NCBI RefSeq assembly: GCF_001895045.1
Contig: NZ_BDAM01000005.1
Span: forward strand, 481,154-545,153
Length of the DNA stretch: 64,000 nucleotides
Direction of reading: 5' to 3'
From: Rhodococcus coprophilus NBRC 100603
Lineage (GTDB): Bacteria > Actinomycetota > Actinomycetes > Mycobacteriales > Mycobacteriaceae
Of the stretch, positions 16,277 through 25,160 are shown piece by piece. The translations under genes were made by a program, and so were the position numbers. Position 1 is the first letter of the stretch. Each line of letters starts with the position of its first letter. The notes under the pieces are model-generated. The model ran no database searches. It was not told the DNA's origin and worked only from the letters and a program-made list of their open reading frames with translations.

Positions 16277-19099
16277 ATGGAGGGCATGTTGCACGGGCTG
16301 TGGTCACCGGGATCAGGCCTGATGCTGTGGCGCGATCCCGCGGTCGAAGCCGACGACGAGGTGTTGCCGTCGGCGCTGCGGCGGTGGATCGACAGGCCGT
16401 TCCGGCACCGCGTCGAACTCACTCTCCCGGGCGATACCGCGCCGCGGGTGCTGCCCGCCGTCGCCGTGGCACCGCCCGACGCGGCCGTTCTCCTTCTCGA
16501 TCTTCCGCGACGCCCCAGCGGCGTCGCCGGCGACCTGCGTTACCTCGCCCACGTCGCTCGCGGCATCGAGCGCTGGGCGCAGGCGGGCCGGGTCGCACCC
16601 GAACTCGTCCGGGCGGAAAAGCAGTGGTGGGCGCGCTGGCAACTGCTCGGCGGCGAGAAGACGCGCGCGTGGTCGGCGGAGCTCGCCGCTGCGATGCCGC
16701 CCGTGCAGCGCCAACTCGGCCGGCCGGCGGCATTGCTCGACGACATGTGTGCCGAACTCACCGACCCGATCGTCCGGACCCTGCACGGATCTTCGACGTC
16801 ACTGCACCCGCTGGTCGCGGCACTCGCCGAAGGCCGCCCGCATCCGCGCGGCACGCAGCGGATGGCCGATGCTCTGGACGAGTGGCGCGCCAGCCTCGCC
16901 GGGTACGAACCCGACCTCGTACTGCGTCTCGCCGAACCGGAGGACACCGACGACGAGGCCGACATCGGTGTCGCCGCGTTGTGGCGGCTGGAAGTGTGCC
17001 TGCGTTCCGAAGGGCAGGCGCCCGTGCCGGTGACCGTGGAAGGCACCGATCCGCACCTTCTGCAGATCGCCATCCGCAAGCTCGGCGCGGCCGTCACCGC
17101 CTACCCGCGACTCCAGGACGTTCCACGCGACGTCGACACCCTCGACCTGCTGCTGCCCACCCCGGTGGTGATCGACCTCGTCGAACACGGTGCCCGCGCG
17201 TTGCAGGCCGCGGGCGTGTCGCTTCTCCTGCCGAGGGCCTGGGCGACGGTCGACCCGTCGTTGCGCCTGCAGGTGGACTCGCCGGTCGCACCGGTCAGCG
17301 CCGACGACAGCATGGTCGGCATGAGTGCGATCGTGTCGTACGAATGGCAACTCGCAGTCGGCGACATGTTGCTCACCCGGACCGAGATGGACGAACTGGT
17401 CGCGGCGAACAGTGACCTGGTGAAGCTGCGCGGCAAGTGGGTGCGTGCCGACGCCGAGGCACTCGCGCGTGCCGCGCGTTTCGTCACCGCGCATTCGGAA
17501 GAAGACGGCACCCTGGGGTCGCTGTTCGCGCAGTTCACCGGCGACGATGCACCACCCGTCGAGGTCACCGACATCGCCGCGTCCGGTTGGGTCGAGACGC
17601 TGCTCGACGGGCAGGCTCAGCCCGAGGAGATCGGCCCACCGGCCGGGCTTGTGGCAGAACTGCGTCCCTACCAGCAGCGCGGCCTCGATTGGCTCGCGTT
17701 CATGAGCCGGCTCGGGCTCGGCGCGGTCCTCGCCGACGACATGGGGCTGGGCAAGACCGTGCAGGTTCTGGCTCTGCTCGCGCACGAACGCGAGACCGCT
17801 CCCGCCGGCCCACCCACCCTGCTCGTGTGCCCGATGTCGGTGGTGGGCAACTGGCAGCGCGAGGCGGAGCGGTTCGTCCCGGATCTGCGCGTGTACGTCC
17901 ATCACGGAGCGCAGCGGTTGCGGGGAGAAGCCCTCGCCACCGCGGTCGCGGCCGGTGATCTGGTCGTCACCACCTACGCCATCGCAGCGCGTGATGTCGC
18001 GCAACTCGCCGAATTGCCCTGGCGCCGCGTTGTTCTCGACGAAGCGCAGCACGTGAAGAACACCGCGACCGCGCAGTCTCGCGCCACCCGGGCGATCCCC
18101 GCGGCTCATCGCATCGCTCTCACCGGAACGCCGGTGGAGAACCGGCTCGAAGAACTCCGGTCGATTCTCGATTTCGCGAACCCCCGCTTGCTCGGGAGCG
18201 CGGCCTCGTTCCGGGCGCGCTTCGCCGTACCCATCGAACGCGATCACGACGCGGCGGCCGCCGCACGACTGCGCGCCTTGTCGGCACCGTTCGTACTGCG
18301 GCGCGTCAAGACCGACCCGGACGTGATCTCCGACCTGCCCGAGAAGTTCGAACAGACGGTCCGTGCCAACCTCACGGCAGAACAGGCAGCGCTCTACCGC
18401 GCCGTGGTCGACGACATGATGCGCAAAATTCGCGACAAGGAAGGCATGGCACGCAAGGGTGCCGTCCTCGCCGCGCTGACCCGGCTCAAGCAGGTGTGCA
18501 ACCATCCGGCGCACTACCTCGGCGACGGATCGCCGGTGATGCGCCGTGGCCGGCACCGCTCGGGCAAACTCGGGTTGGTCGAGGACATCGTGGAGTCGGT
18601 GCTTGCCGACAGCGAGAAAGTCCTGCTGTTCACCCAGTTCCGCGAATTCGGCGAGCTCATCGCCCCGTATCTCGCCGAACGGTTCGCGACGACCGTGCCG
18701 TTCCTGCACGGCGGCGTGACGAAGGCGAAGCGCGACGAGATGGTCGCCCGGTTCCAGGGCGACGACGGTCCGCCCATCATGCTGCTCTCGCTCAAAGCCG
18801 GTGGTACCGGCTTGAATCTGACCGCTGCCAATCATGTCGTGCATCTGGACCGGTGGTGGAACCCGGCGGTCGAGAATCAGGCCACCGACCGTGCGTTCCG
18901 TATCGGGCAGCGACGCAACGTGCAGGTGCGCAAACTCGTGTGCGTGGGCACTGTGGAGGAGCGGATCGACGAAATGCTCACCGGGAAACAGGAATTGGCT
19001 GATCTTGCGATCGGGGTGGGGGAGAACTGGATCACGGAGTTGTCCACCGAGCAGCTGCACTCGCTGCTGTCGCTCGGCGACGAAGCGGTGGGTGACTGA
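16277..19099 (+). CDS. SNF2-family DNA helicase/ATPase (HelZ-like)
   Basis: A 940-residue protein of the bacterial SNF2 group, similar in layout to M. tuberculosis Rv2101 (HelZ). The first 450 residues are family specific (start MEGMLHGLWSPGSG). The helicase core follows: RPYQQRGLDWLAF, Walker A ADDMGLGKTVQ, LLVCPMSVVGNWQRE, VVLDEAQHVKN (DEAQ box), ALTGTPVENRL, then the C-terminal lobe with VLLFTQFREFGELI, LSLKAGGTGLNL and DRAFRIGQ. It probably translocates on double-stranded DNA and remodels protein-DNA complexes in repair or transcription. The first ATG (16277) and the one at 16286 are both possible. It overlaps the SWIM-domain gene by one base, so the pair is translationally coupled. Confidence 0.93.
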   Translation: MEGMLHGLWSPGSGLMLWRDPAVEADDEVLPSALRRWIDRPFRHRVELTLPGDTAPRVLPAVAVAPPDAAVLLLDLPRRPSGVAGDLRYLAHVARGIERWAQAGRVAPELVRAEKQWWARWQLLGGEKTRAWSAELAAAMPPVQRQLGRPAALLDDMCAELTDPIVRTLHGSSTSLHPLVAALAEGRPHPRGTQRMADALDEWRASLAGYEPDLVLRLAEPEDTDDEADIGVAALWRLEVCLRSEGQAPVPVTVEGTDPHLLQIAIRKLGAAVTAYPRLQDVPRDVDTLDLLLPTPVVIDLVEHGARALQAAGVSLLLPRAWATVDPSLRLQVDSPVAPVSADDSMVGMSAIVSYEWQLAVGDMLLTRTEMDELVAANSDLVKLRGKWVRADAEALARAARFVTAHSEEDGTLGSLFAQFTGDDAPPVEVTDIAASGWVETLLDGQAQPEEIGPPAGLVAELRPYQQRGLDWLAFMSRLGLGAVLADDMGLGKTVQVLALLAHERETAPAGPPTLLVCPMSVVGNWQREAERFVPDLRVYVHHGAQRLRGEALATAVAAGDLVVTTYAIAARDVAQLAELPWRRVVLDEAQHVKNTATAQSRATRAIPAAHRIALTGTPVENRLEELRSILDFANPRLLGSAASFRARFAVPIERDHDAAAAARLRALSAPFVLRRVKTDPDVISDLPEKFEQTVRANLTAEQAALYRAVVDDMMRKIRDKEGMARKGAVLAALTRLKQVCNHPAHYLGDGSPVMRRGRHRSGKLGLVEDIVESVLADSEKVLLFTQFREFGELIAPYLAERFATTVPFLHGGVTKAKRDEMVARFQGDDGPPIMLLSLKAGGTGLNLTAANHVVHLDRWWNPAVENQATDRAFRIGQRRNVQVRKLVCVGTVEERIDEMLTGKQELADLAIGVGENWITELSTEQLHSLLSLGDEAVGD

Positions 19100-19818
19100 T
19101 GGCCCTCGACAACAGGGTCGAGACCCGAACCAAGCGCGGCGCGATCGGGCGCAGCTGGTGGTCGAAGGAACTGATCTCGACCATGGAGCAGGTGGCCGAC
19201 AAAGGCCGGCTCACGCGCGGTCGTGCCTATGCGCGGTCCGGGCAAGTGGTCTCGATGCGGATCGAGCCCGGCGCGGCGGTCGGGGAAGTCCAGGGCAGCC
19301 AGTTGCGGCCGTTCACCGCGACGGTCACCGTGCGGCGACTCGACGACGACGCCGTCGAGGAGCTGATCCGCGAGGTGCGAGCGTCGCCGGGCATGCTGGC
19401 GCGACTGGCGGCCGGTGCGCTCCCCGAAGAACTCGGACCGTCGCTGCTGCCTCGGCGCGCGGGCGAACTCGATTTCGACTGCACCTGCCCCGACGACGGC
19501 TGGCCCTGCAAGCACGCGGCGGCAGTCGCGTACCTTCTCGCCGAACACGTCGACGAGAAGCCTCTGGACGTGCTCACCCTGCGCGGGGTGGATTTGACGA
19601 CGCTGATCGGCGGTGTCGACGCCGCAGCCCCCGACACCGGTGACTTCTACGGTGAAGACACCGAACTCCCCGATCTGCCGGCCGAACGGTTCCGGCCAGC
19701 GCTCGAGGATCTCGACCCGATGCTGCTGCGTCGTGCATTGCGAGCCGGGGGCACCGACGAAGCCGTGGTCATTCGCGCGATGACCGACCTCGAAGATCTC
19801 TACCGCCGGATGCGTTGA
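19099..19818 (+). CDS. SWIM zinc-finger protein
   Basis: A 239-residue protein. The SWIM finger is at about residues 129-150: DFDCTCPDDGWPCKHAAAVAYLL, with the Cys-x-Cys and Cys-x-His pairs that bind zinc. The N-terminus (RGAIGRSWWSKELISTMEQV, with GRAYARSGQV) matches proteins encoded next to SNF2 helicases in actinobacteria, such as M. tuberculosis Rv2102. It is likely the DNA- or protein-binding partner of the upstream helicase; the one-base overlap (TGATGG) supports coupled synthesis. The exact role of the pair is not known to me. Confidence 0.9.
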   Translation: MALDNRVETRTKRGAIGRSWWSKELISTMEQVADKGRLTRGRAYARSGQVVSMRIEPGAAVGEVQGSQLRPFTATVTVRRLDDDAVEELIREVRASPGMLARLAAGALPEELGPSLLPRRAGELDFDCTCPDDGWPCKHAAAVAYLLAEHVDEKPLDVLTLRGVDLTTLIGGVDAAAPDTGDFYGEDTELPDLPAERFRPALEDLDPMLLRRALRAGGTDEAVVIRAMTDLEDLYRRMR

Positions 19819-20281
19819 CGGCTGCGACAGCGGTTCGGCCACTGCTTCCCGCTCTCAGAGCACCAGTGCCAGAACCAGTCCCGCGGCGACCAGAACATCC
19901 GGTCCCCGCAGCCACTGCCTGATCAGATCGACGGGTACCTGACCGACCGCCGTCTCCAGGAGGAAGCCGTCGTACCCGGTACGCGGGCGGGTACGTATCC
20001 GGTAAGCCGCGATGAACGCTCCCGCCGCGACGCCTGCTCCAGACCACCGGCCATCGGGCAGCGGCGCCCGTCGAGTTGCAGTGCGAAACGCGCACGACCC
20101 GTCTGCGGCCGGTGTAATCCGGACGGGGGACAGTACGGCGTGTCATTGGCACGTTGCCCGGCTACTGGGCTGCCAGCCGGGACCATGCGGCGGGCGTGTG
20201 AATGCGCCATCTCAAACTTCTCGGAGGGACTGCAATGCCAACCAAGTTGGGCACGCGTTGGGCTTCGGTAACGGAAAGATC
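19819..20281. other. Gene-poor stretch with a possible minus-strand ORF relic
   Basis: No convincing gene is found. On the minus strand an open frame ending at 19855 reads GAFIAAYRIRTRPRTGYDGF, then VDLIRQWLRG and a hydrophobic tail AAGLVLALVL, which looks protein-like, but no ATG, GTG or TTG precedes it in frame, so it may be the end of a decayed membrane protein gene. On the plus strand TCGGAGGG precedes an ATG at 20235 that is out of frame with the SHOCT gene (see findings). Confidence 0.4.
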
Positions 20282-20683
20282 ATGGAGTACGAAGATGGCA
20301 CCGCCGCGTACATCAAGAGCGGGGAGTTCACGCAGGCCTGCCGTGTCGACATCGCCGACGTCAGGGGCTTTTCTGTAACCCACAACGGCAAGATGCTCAC
20401 GCGGATGCTTCACATCCTCGGCAACGGCACCACCCTGGCCTCGGTGGAGGTCAACCATGGCACGGCCGAGCTGATCGAGAAGTGGTTTCAGAGTCACCGG
20501 CTCTTCAACAGCAAGTCGACACCGACAATGGTCGTACCGGTACAGGCCGACCCACCGGCGCCGGCAGCAGCATCACCCTCGCTGATCGCCGATGAACTGC
20601 GGAAACTCGCCGATTTGCAGAGGGAAGGCATCCTCACCTCCGAGGAGTTCGCGGCGCAGAAGGCCAAGCTTCTCGCTCGCTGA
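20282..20683 (+). CDS. SHOCT-domain protein
   Basis: A 133-residue protein. The N-terminal half (MEYEDGTAAYIKSGEF, then VDIADVRGFSVTHNGKML, LHILGNGTTLASVEVNHG) is a beta-rich domain of PH-like or bPH character. A Pro/Ala linker leads to a C-terminal SHOCT helix pair (ADELRKLADLQREGILTSEEF, then AAQKAKLLAR). SHOCT modules are short oligomerisation or membrane-associated segments of unknown precise role. The N-terminus is unclear: ATG at 20282 is used here, TTG at 20258 would add GFGNGKI, and the best ribosome site serves an out-of-frame ATG at 20235. This leaves either a frameshift or an unusual start. It reads away from the toxin operon, with no obvious operon partner. Confidence 0.7.
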   Translation: MEYEDGTAAYIKSGEFTQACRVDIADVRGFSVTHNGKMLTRMLHILGNGTTLASVEVNHGTAELIEKWFQSHRLFNSKSTPTMVVPVQADPPAPAAASPSLIADELRKLADLQREGILTSEEFAAQKAKLLAR

Positions 20684-20815
20684 TCGGGGTCGGCGAGCGT
20701 CCGATCAGGGGCCGTGACGCCATTGCCACCGGCTGGATCAGGCGAAATCGACATAAGAGCGGGCAGGGAAGCGGTTTCCCGTACAGGACCACCGACCGGG
20801 GGACGAAGTCCGATC

Positions 20816-21697
20816 CTACTTTTCGGAGTGCTCTCCGGCGGACTCGTAGCTGATCACACCATCGCTCCGGGTGGAGATTCGCTGAACGAGTTCCCCGCTG
20901 GTGTAGTCGTCGACGAGGAGTTCGACGGAGCGGATCTCTGCGGTGAGGGGGTGATCGAAGGTGGCGCGGGCGTTCGCAGCACAGATCGTCTCGGATCCGG
21001 TGTCCGGGTACAGAGCGGCGATCACGGCCGCGGGGGTGAACCGCCCGCCAAGCCCATTGTCGACGCGCTGCCGGCCGCCCCACCACCGTTGCAGCGCCTG
21101 CGTCTGCGCGCGTTCAAGGGGAACTTCGACGTCCATGATGGTGAATCGTTCGTAGCCTGCAGCGCCGAGTTTACGGAGGAGACGTTCACCCAGGCCAGGC
21201 CAGCTGAATGTGCCTTCGATAACGATGTTTTCGCCGCGCTGCAAGCAGAGGTCCTGCAGTGCGTCGAGGATCTTCGTCGACTCTGTGTGCACCAGTGTGG
21301 CGAGTTCCCGGGGCATGACGGTCCCGCCGTCCGGCAGGGACAGGTCGAGGACGCTTCGGTAGACGCCGGTGTCGAGTGCGTCACGGATCAGGTGGTCCTT
21401 GATCCGGTCGGCGTCGAGGATCCGCCAGCCCAGTCCTGCGAGGCCGTGACGTTGAATGCTCGTTGACTTTCCCGCGCCCGGTACGCCAGCCGTGGCGACC
21501 GCGCAAAAGTGCCCATCGAAGGCGATGTCGCGCTGTTCGGCGAGGTAACTCTCGATGATCCGGTCCACGGTGCGACGCCGGTGTGGGTCGTTGGCGTAGA
21601 GCCGGTGTGAAGCTGTGGCGCCGTCGCGGTCGAGCGTGCCACCGCTGGCGCACATTCGCTCGAGTACAACCGCTGTCTTCGCTTGCAGGTCCGCCAC
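20816..21697 (-). CDS. Zeta-type toxin (P-loop kinase)
   Basis: A 293-residue zeta toxin family protein. Walker A is GVPGAGKST at residues 71-79, preceded by FCAVATA; the DADRIKDHLI segment is the zeta substrate loop, and ENIVIEGTFSWPG contains a conserved acidic residue of the sugar-binding region. Zeta toxins phosphorylate UDP-N-acetylglucosamine or other nucleotide sugars at the 3'-OH and so block cell-wall synthesis. The GTG start overlaps the antitoxin stop by one base (TAGTG), which is the expected antitoxin-first arrangement. The protein is intact and all the core motifs are present. Confidence 0.87.
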   Translation of the reverse strand: MADLQAKTAVVLERMCASGGTLDRDGATASHRLYANDPHRRRTVDRIIESYLAEQRDIAFDGHFCAVATAGVPGAGKSTSIQRHGLAGLGWRILDADRIKDHLIRDALDTGVYRSVLDLSLPDGGTVMPRELATLVHTESTKILDALQDLCLQRGENIVIEGTFSWPGLGERLLRKLGAAGYERFTIMDVEVPLERAQTQALQRWWGGRQRVDNGLGGRFTPAAVIAALYPDTGSETICAANARATFDHPLTAEIRSVELLVDDYTSGELVQRISTRSDGVISYESAGEHSEK

Positions 21698-22143
21698 TAC
21701 ACGCGCCCAGCAGCAGCGCGTCGGTCGGCGGTCAGGTTGAAAAGACGCTGGTAGTCGTCATCTGAGAGCAAGTCACGGGCCCGTTCGATCTGGTCCCAGG
21801 TGCCTGGCAGGTAGACCTCGCCGGTGGGGTCGGTCTGTCCGAACGTGTAGTCCCAGTGTTCGAGTTCGTTCATCATCGCGGCGTGGTCGATCATGCCTGC
21901 GGCGTATTCGAGGAGCACCTCGCGTGGGCTGCGCTCGCACACGTCGGGGGTGAGGCGTGCGGCCTTGGCCAGGCGGCTGACCTCGGGCTGTTCGACGCCG
22001 ATCTCTTCTGCGATCTTGCGCTGAGTCCATCCGGCCTTTACTGCGTCGCTGACGGCGCGGAGCTTGAGGATTCTCGCCAGTTCGTTGCGTGCAGGTACTG
22101 CCCGCAGTCGGCGTTCGATGTCTGGTTCGTAGGAAACTGACAT
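21697..22143 (-). CDS. HTH antitoxin partner of the zeta toxin
   Basis: A 148-residue protein with a helix-turn-helix near residues 40-70: AGWTQRKIAEEIGVEQPEVS, where the second helix (QPEVSRLAK) would contact DNA. The C-terminal half (LEYAAGMIDHAAMMNELEHW) is the likely toxin-contact part. Antitoxins of zeta toxins in actinobacteria are often HTH proteins that autoregulate the operon. ATG at 22143 has AGGAG 10 bases upstream and is preferred to the ATG at 22152. A dyad at 22166-22185 in the promoter fits autoregulation. It overlaps the toxin start by one base. Confidence 0.8.
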   Translation of the reverse strand: MSVSYEPDIERRLRAVPARNELARILKLRAVSDAVKAGWTQRKIAEEIGVEQPEVSRLAKAARLTPDVCERSPREVLLEYAAGMIDHAAMMNELEHWDYTFGQTDPTGEVYLPGTWDQIERARDLLSDDDYQRLFNLTADRRAAAGRV

Positions 22144-22165
22144 ATGAATCATTCTCCTCAGCTGG

Positions 22166-22185
22166 TGATATACGAAACTGTATCA
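22166..22185 (-). promoter_or_regulatory. Putative antitoxin operator
   Basis: TGATATACGAAACTGTATCA holds a 5-bp dyad (TGATA..TATCA) with a 10-bp centre, 23 bases upstream of the antitoxin ATG at 22143. A/T-rich hexamers inside it could be the -10 on the minus strand. It is a likely autoregulatory site, but no experiment supports it. Confidence 0.4.
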
Positions 22186-22360
22186 GCCCTGGAGCTGTAT
22201 GCCATCGCCCGTCTTTCGGCCGTGCGCAAACGGAACCTGGACAGGACAAGCGCGACCAGTAGAAGGGCTGACCTTATCCGGCGAGTTCGCGGATCATGAG
22301 ACGGTGCTGTTCCTCCGTCCGCCGGTCATGGGGCGGAGCTTGGTGCAGCAGCTGTGACCC

Positions 22361-22388
22361 TGGACATACATGGACTTCCAACTATAGG
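22361..22388 (+). promoter_or_regulatory. Putative promoter of the valine catabolic operon
   Basis: TGGACA (22361-22366) and TATAGG (22383-22388) are separated by 16 bases and lie about 75 bases upstream of the mmsA start. The rest of the 300-base gap (22186-22360) shows no gene or obvious repeat. Confidence 0.5.
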
Positions 22389-22461
22389 ATGAGCGAAGAC
22401 TTTGGACTTCCCGGCTGCCATGACACAGCCACCACTATCGAGTAAAGGACGGGTTTCGCGC

Positions 22462-23994
22462 ATGAGCATTCGAGAACTGACCCACTTCGTCGGAGGCAAG
22501 CACGTCTCCGGCACCTCCGGCCGCTTCGCCGACGTCTTCGACCCCAACACCGGCGAGGTCCAGGCCCGTGTTCCGCTCGCCACGCGCGCCGAGGTCGAGA
22601 ACGTGATCGCCGACGCCGAAATCGCACAGAAGGAATGGGCGTCGTGGAACCCGCAGAAGCGCGCTCGCGTCCTCATGCGGTTCCTGCAGCTCGCCCAGGA
22701 CAACATGGACGAACTCGCCCGGCTGCTCTCGAGCGAGCACGGCAAGACGATCCCCGACGCGAAGGGCGACATCCAGCGCGGCCTCGAGGTCGTCGAAGTA
22801 GCACTCGGCGCTCCGCACCTGCTCAAGGGTGAATTCACCGAATCCGCCGGCGCCGGTATCGACGTGTACTCGATGCGGCAGCCGCTCGGCGTGGTCGCGG
22901 GCATCACCCCGTTCAACTTCCCCGCCATGATCCCGCTGTGGAAGGCTGCACCTGCCCTCGTGTCCGGCAACGCCTTCGTCCTCAAGCCGTCCGAGCGCGA
23001 CCCCTCCGTGCCGCTGCGCCTCGCCGAACTCTTCCTCGAAGCCGGCTTGCCCGCGGGCGTGTTCAACGTCGTCAACGGCGACAAGGAAGCCGTCGACGTC
23101 CTGCTCGACGATCCGCGGGTCAAGGCACTCGGATTCGTCGGCTCGACGCCGATCGCCCAGTACATCTACGAAACCGCCGCGAAGAACGGCAAGCGCGCAC
23201 AGTGCTTCGGCGGCGCGAAGAACCACGCCGTGATCATGCCCGACGCCGACCTCGACCAGGTCGCGGACGCACTCGTCGGCGCCGCCTACGGCTCGGCCGG
23301 TGAGCGCTGCATGGCACTGTCGGTCGCAGTCCCCGTCGGTGAGGAGACCGCCGACCGGCTCGTGGCCAAGCTCCGCGAGCGCATCGCCGAACTCCGCATC
23401 GGCACCAGCTTCGACGAGAAGGCCGACTTCGGTCCGCTCGTGACCGCCGCCGCCCGCGACCGCGTGCACGGGTACATCGCGAAGGGCGTCGAAGAAGGCG
23501 CCGAACTCGTCGTCGACGGCCGCGGATTCGTCCTCGAGGGCAACGAGGGTGGATTCTTCTCCGGGGCAACCCTGTTCGACCGCGTCACTACCGACATGTC
23601 GATCTACAAGGAAGAGATCTTCGGTCCCGTCCTGACCGTCGTGCGCGCCCGCGACTACGAGGAGGCCCTTCGCCTGCCCAGCGAGCACGAATACGGCAAC
23701 GGCGTCGCGATCTTCACCCGCGACGGTGATACCGCCCGCGACTTCACGACCCGCGTCCAGGTCGGCATGGTGGGCGTCAACGTTCCGATCCCGGTTCCGA
23801 TCGCGTACTACACCTTCGGTGGCTGGAAGGCGTCGGGCTTCGGCGACCTCAACCAGCACGGGGCGGACGCCTTCCGCTTCTACACCAAGACCAAGACCGT
23901 CACGCAGCGCTGGCCGTCCGGTGTCAAGGAAGGCGACATCGAGGGCGCTCACGTCGCGGACACCGACCACTTCGTCATTCCGACGATGGACTAG
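22462..23994 (+). CDS. mmsA: CoA-acylating methylmalonate-semialdehyde dehydrogenase
   Basis: A 510-residue aldehyde dehydrogenase. It converts methylmalonate semialdehyde, NAD and CoA to propionyl-CoA and CO2 at the end of valine breakdown. Signature parts are ITPFNFPAMIPLWKAAPALV, GFVGSTPIAQYIYETAA, the active-site segment AYGSAGERCMALSVAVPVG with the nucleophilic Cys, and YYTFGGWKASGFGDLNQHG near the end, all characteristic of MmsA. ATG at 22462 begins MSIRELTHFVGG, matching the family; the frame continues upstream without support. It is the first gene of a five-gene valine operon and is followed 11 bases later by an acyl-CoA dehydrogenase. Confidence 0.95.
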   Translation: MSIRELTHFVGGKHVSGTSGRFADVFDPNTGEVQARVPLATRAEVENVIADAEIAQKEWASWNPQKRARVLMRFLQLAQDNMDELARLLSSEHGKTIPDAKGDIQRGLEVVEVALGAPHLLKGEFTESAGAGIDVYSMRQPLGVVAGITPFNFPAMIPLWKAAPALVSGNAFVLKPSERDPSVPLRLAELFLEAGLPAGVFNVVNGDKEAVDVLLDDPRVKALGFVGSTPIAQYIYETAAKNGKRAQCFGGAKNHAVIMPDADLDQVADALVGAAYGSAGERCMALSVAVPVGEETADRLVAKLRERIAELRIGTSFDEKADFGPLVTAAARDRVHGYIAKGVEEGAELVVDGRGFVLEGNEGGFFSGATLFDRVTTDMSIYKEEIFGPVLTVVRARDYEEALRLPSEHEYGNGVAIFTRDGDTARDFTTRVQVGMVGVNVPIPVPIAYYTFGGWKASGFGDLNQHGADAFRFYTKTKTVTQRWPSGVKEGDIEGAHVADTDHFVIPTMD

Positions 23995-24005
23995 GCGGTA
24001 CGCCG

Positions 24006-25160
24006 ATGTTCACCCTCAGCGACGACGACCGGGCGATCCGCGACACCGCCCGCGACTTCGCCACCGAGTACCTGGCTCCCCACGCGGTGGAATGGGACCA
24101 GAACAAGCACTTCCCGGTCGACGTGCTGCGCAAGGCCGCAGCACTCGGCATGGGCGGGATCTACATCCGCGAGGACGTGGGTGGATCGGGGCTGCGCCGC
24201 CTCGACTCCGTCCGCATCTTCGAGCAACTCGCAACCGGGTGCCCGTCGATCGCCGCCTACATCTCGATCCACAACATGGTCACGTGGATGATCGACAAGT
24301 TCGGTGACGACGAGCAACGACACCACTGGGTTCCCCGGCTGAGTTCGATGGAATTCCTCGGGAGCTACTGCCTCACCGAACCCGGCGCGGGCTCCGACGC
24401 GGCCGCGCTCAGCACCAGAGCGGTGCGCGACGGGGACGACTACGTGCTCACCGGCGTCAAGCAGTTCATCTCCGGCGCAGGCACTTCCGACGTCTACGTC
24501 GTGATGGCCCGCACCGGCGACACCGGCGCGCGCGGTATCTCGGCGTTCATCGTCCCGAAGGACACGCCGGGCCTGTCGTTCGGTGCCAACGAGAAGAAGA
24601 TGGGCTGGAACGCACAGCCCACCCGCCAGGTCATCCTGGACGGCGCGCGCGTGCCGGCGGCGAACCTCCTCGGTTCGGAGGGCGGCGGGTTCCGCATCGC
24701 GATGCACGGCCTCAACGGCGGCCGCCTCAACATCGCGGCATGCTCGGTGGGCGGTGGCCAGGCCGCGCTCGACCGGACGGTCGCCTACCTCGCCGAACGC
24801 AAGGCCTTCGGCGACCGGTTGCTCGATTCGCAGGCGCTGCAGTTCCGGCTCGCGGACATGCGCACGGAACTCGAGGCTGCGCGCACCCTGCTGTGGCGGG
24901 CAGCGGACGCACTCGACAACGAGGCGGCGGACGTCGTGGAACTGTGCGCGATGGCCAAGCGCTTCGCCACGGACGCCGGATTCGCCGTCGCGAACGATGC
25001 GTTGCAGCTTCACGGTGGCTACGGTTACCTGGCCGAGTACGGGATCGAGAAGATCGTGCGGGATCTGCGCGTGCATCAGATCCTCGAAGGAACCAACGAG
25101 ATCATGCGGGTGGTCGTCGCGCGGAGCGTGGTGGCCGCAGCGCAGAACGGAGCGCAATGA
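24006..25160 (+). CDS. Acyl-CoA dehydrogenase (isobutyryl-CoA dehydrogenase type)
   Basis: A 384-residue FAD enzyme. Clear blocks are YCLTEPGAGSDAAALSTRA (FAD/substrate loop), TGVKQFISGAG, and the C-terminal GGYGYLAEYGIEKIVRDLRVHQILEG, where the E of ILEGTNEIMR is the catalytic base expected in this family. Its place directly after mmsA and before 3-hydroxyisobutyryl-CoA hydrolase and dehydrogenase genes points to oxidation of isobutyryl-CoA to methacrylyl-CoA in valine catabolism. It overlaps the next gene by 4 bases. Specificity for other short branched acyl-CoAs is possible. Confidence 0.92.
   Translation: MFTLSDDDRAIRDTARDFATEYLAPHAVEWDQNKHFPVDVLRKAAALGMGGIYIREDVGGSGLRRLDSVRIFEQLATGCPSIAAYISIHNMVTWMIDKFGDDEQRHHWVPRLSSMEFLGSYCLTEPGAGSDAAALSTRAVRDGDDYVLTGVKQFISGAGTSDVYVVMARTGDTGARGISAFIVPKDTPGLSFGANEKKMGWNAQPTRQVILDGARVPAANLLGSEGGGFRIAMHGLNGGRLNIAACSVGGGQAALDRTVAYLAERKAFGDRLLDSQALQFRLADMRTELEAARTLLWRAADALDNEAADVVELCAMAKRFATDAGFAVANDALQLHGGYGYLAEYGIEKIVRDLRVHQILEGTNEIMRVVVARSVVAAAQNGAQ

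Noticed and set aside
16799..19060. A 753-codon minus-strand frame opposite the SNF2 gene
   Set aside because: Shadow of a GC-rich gene; the helicase motifs on the plus strand are complete.
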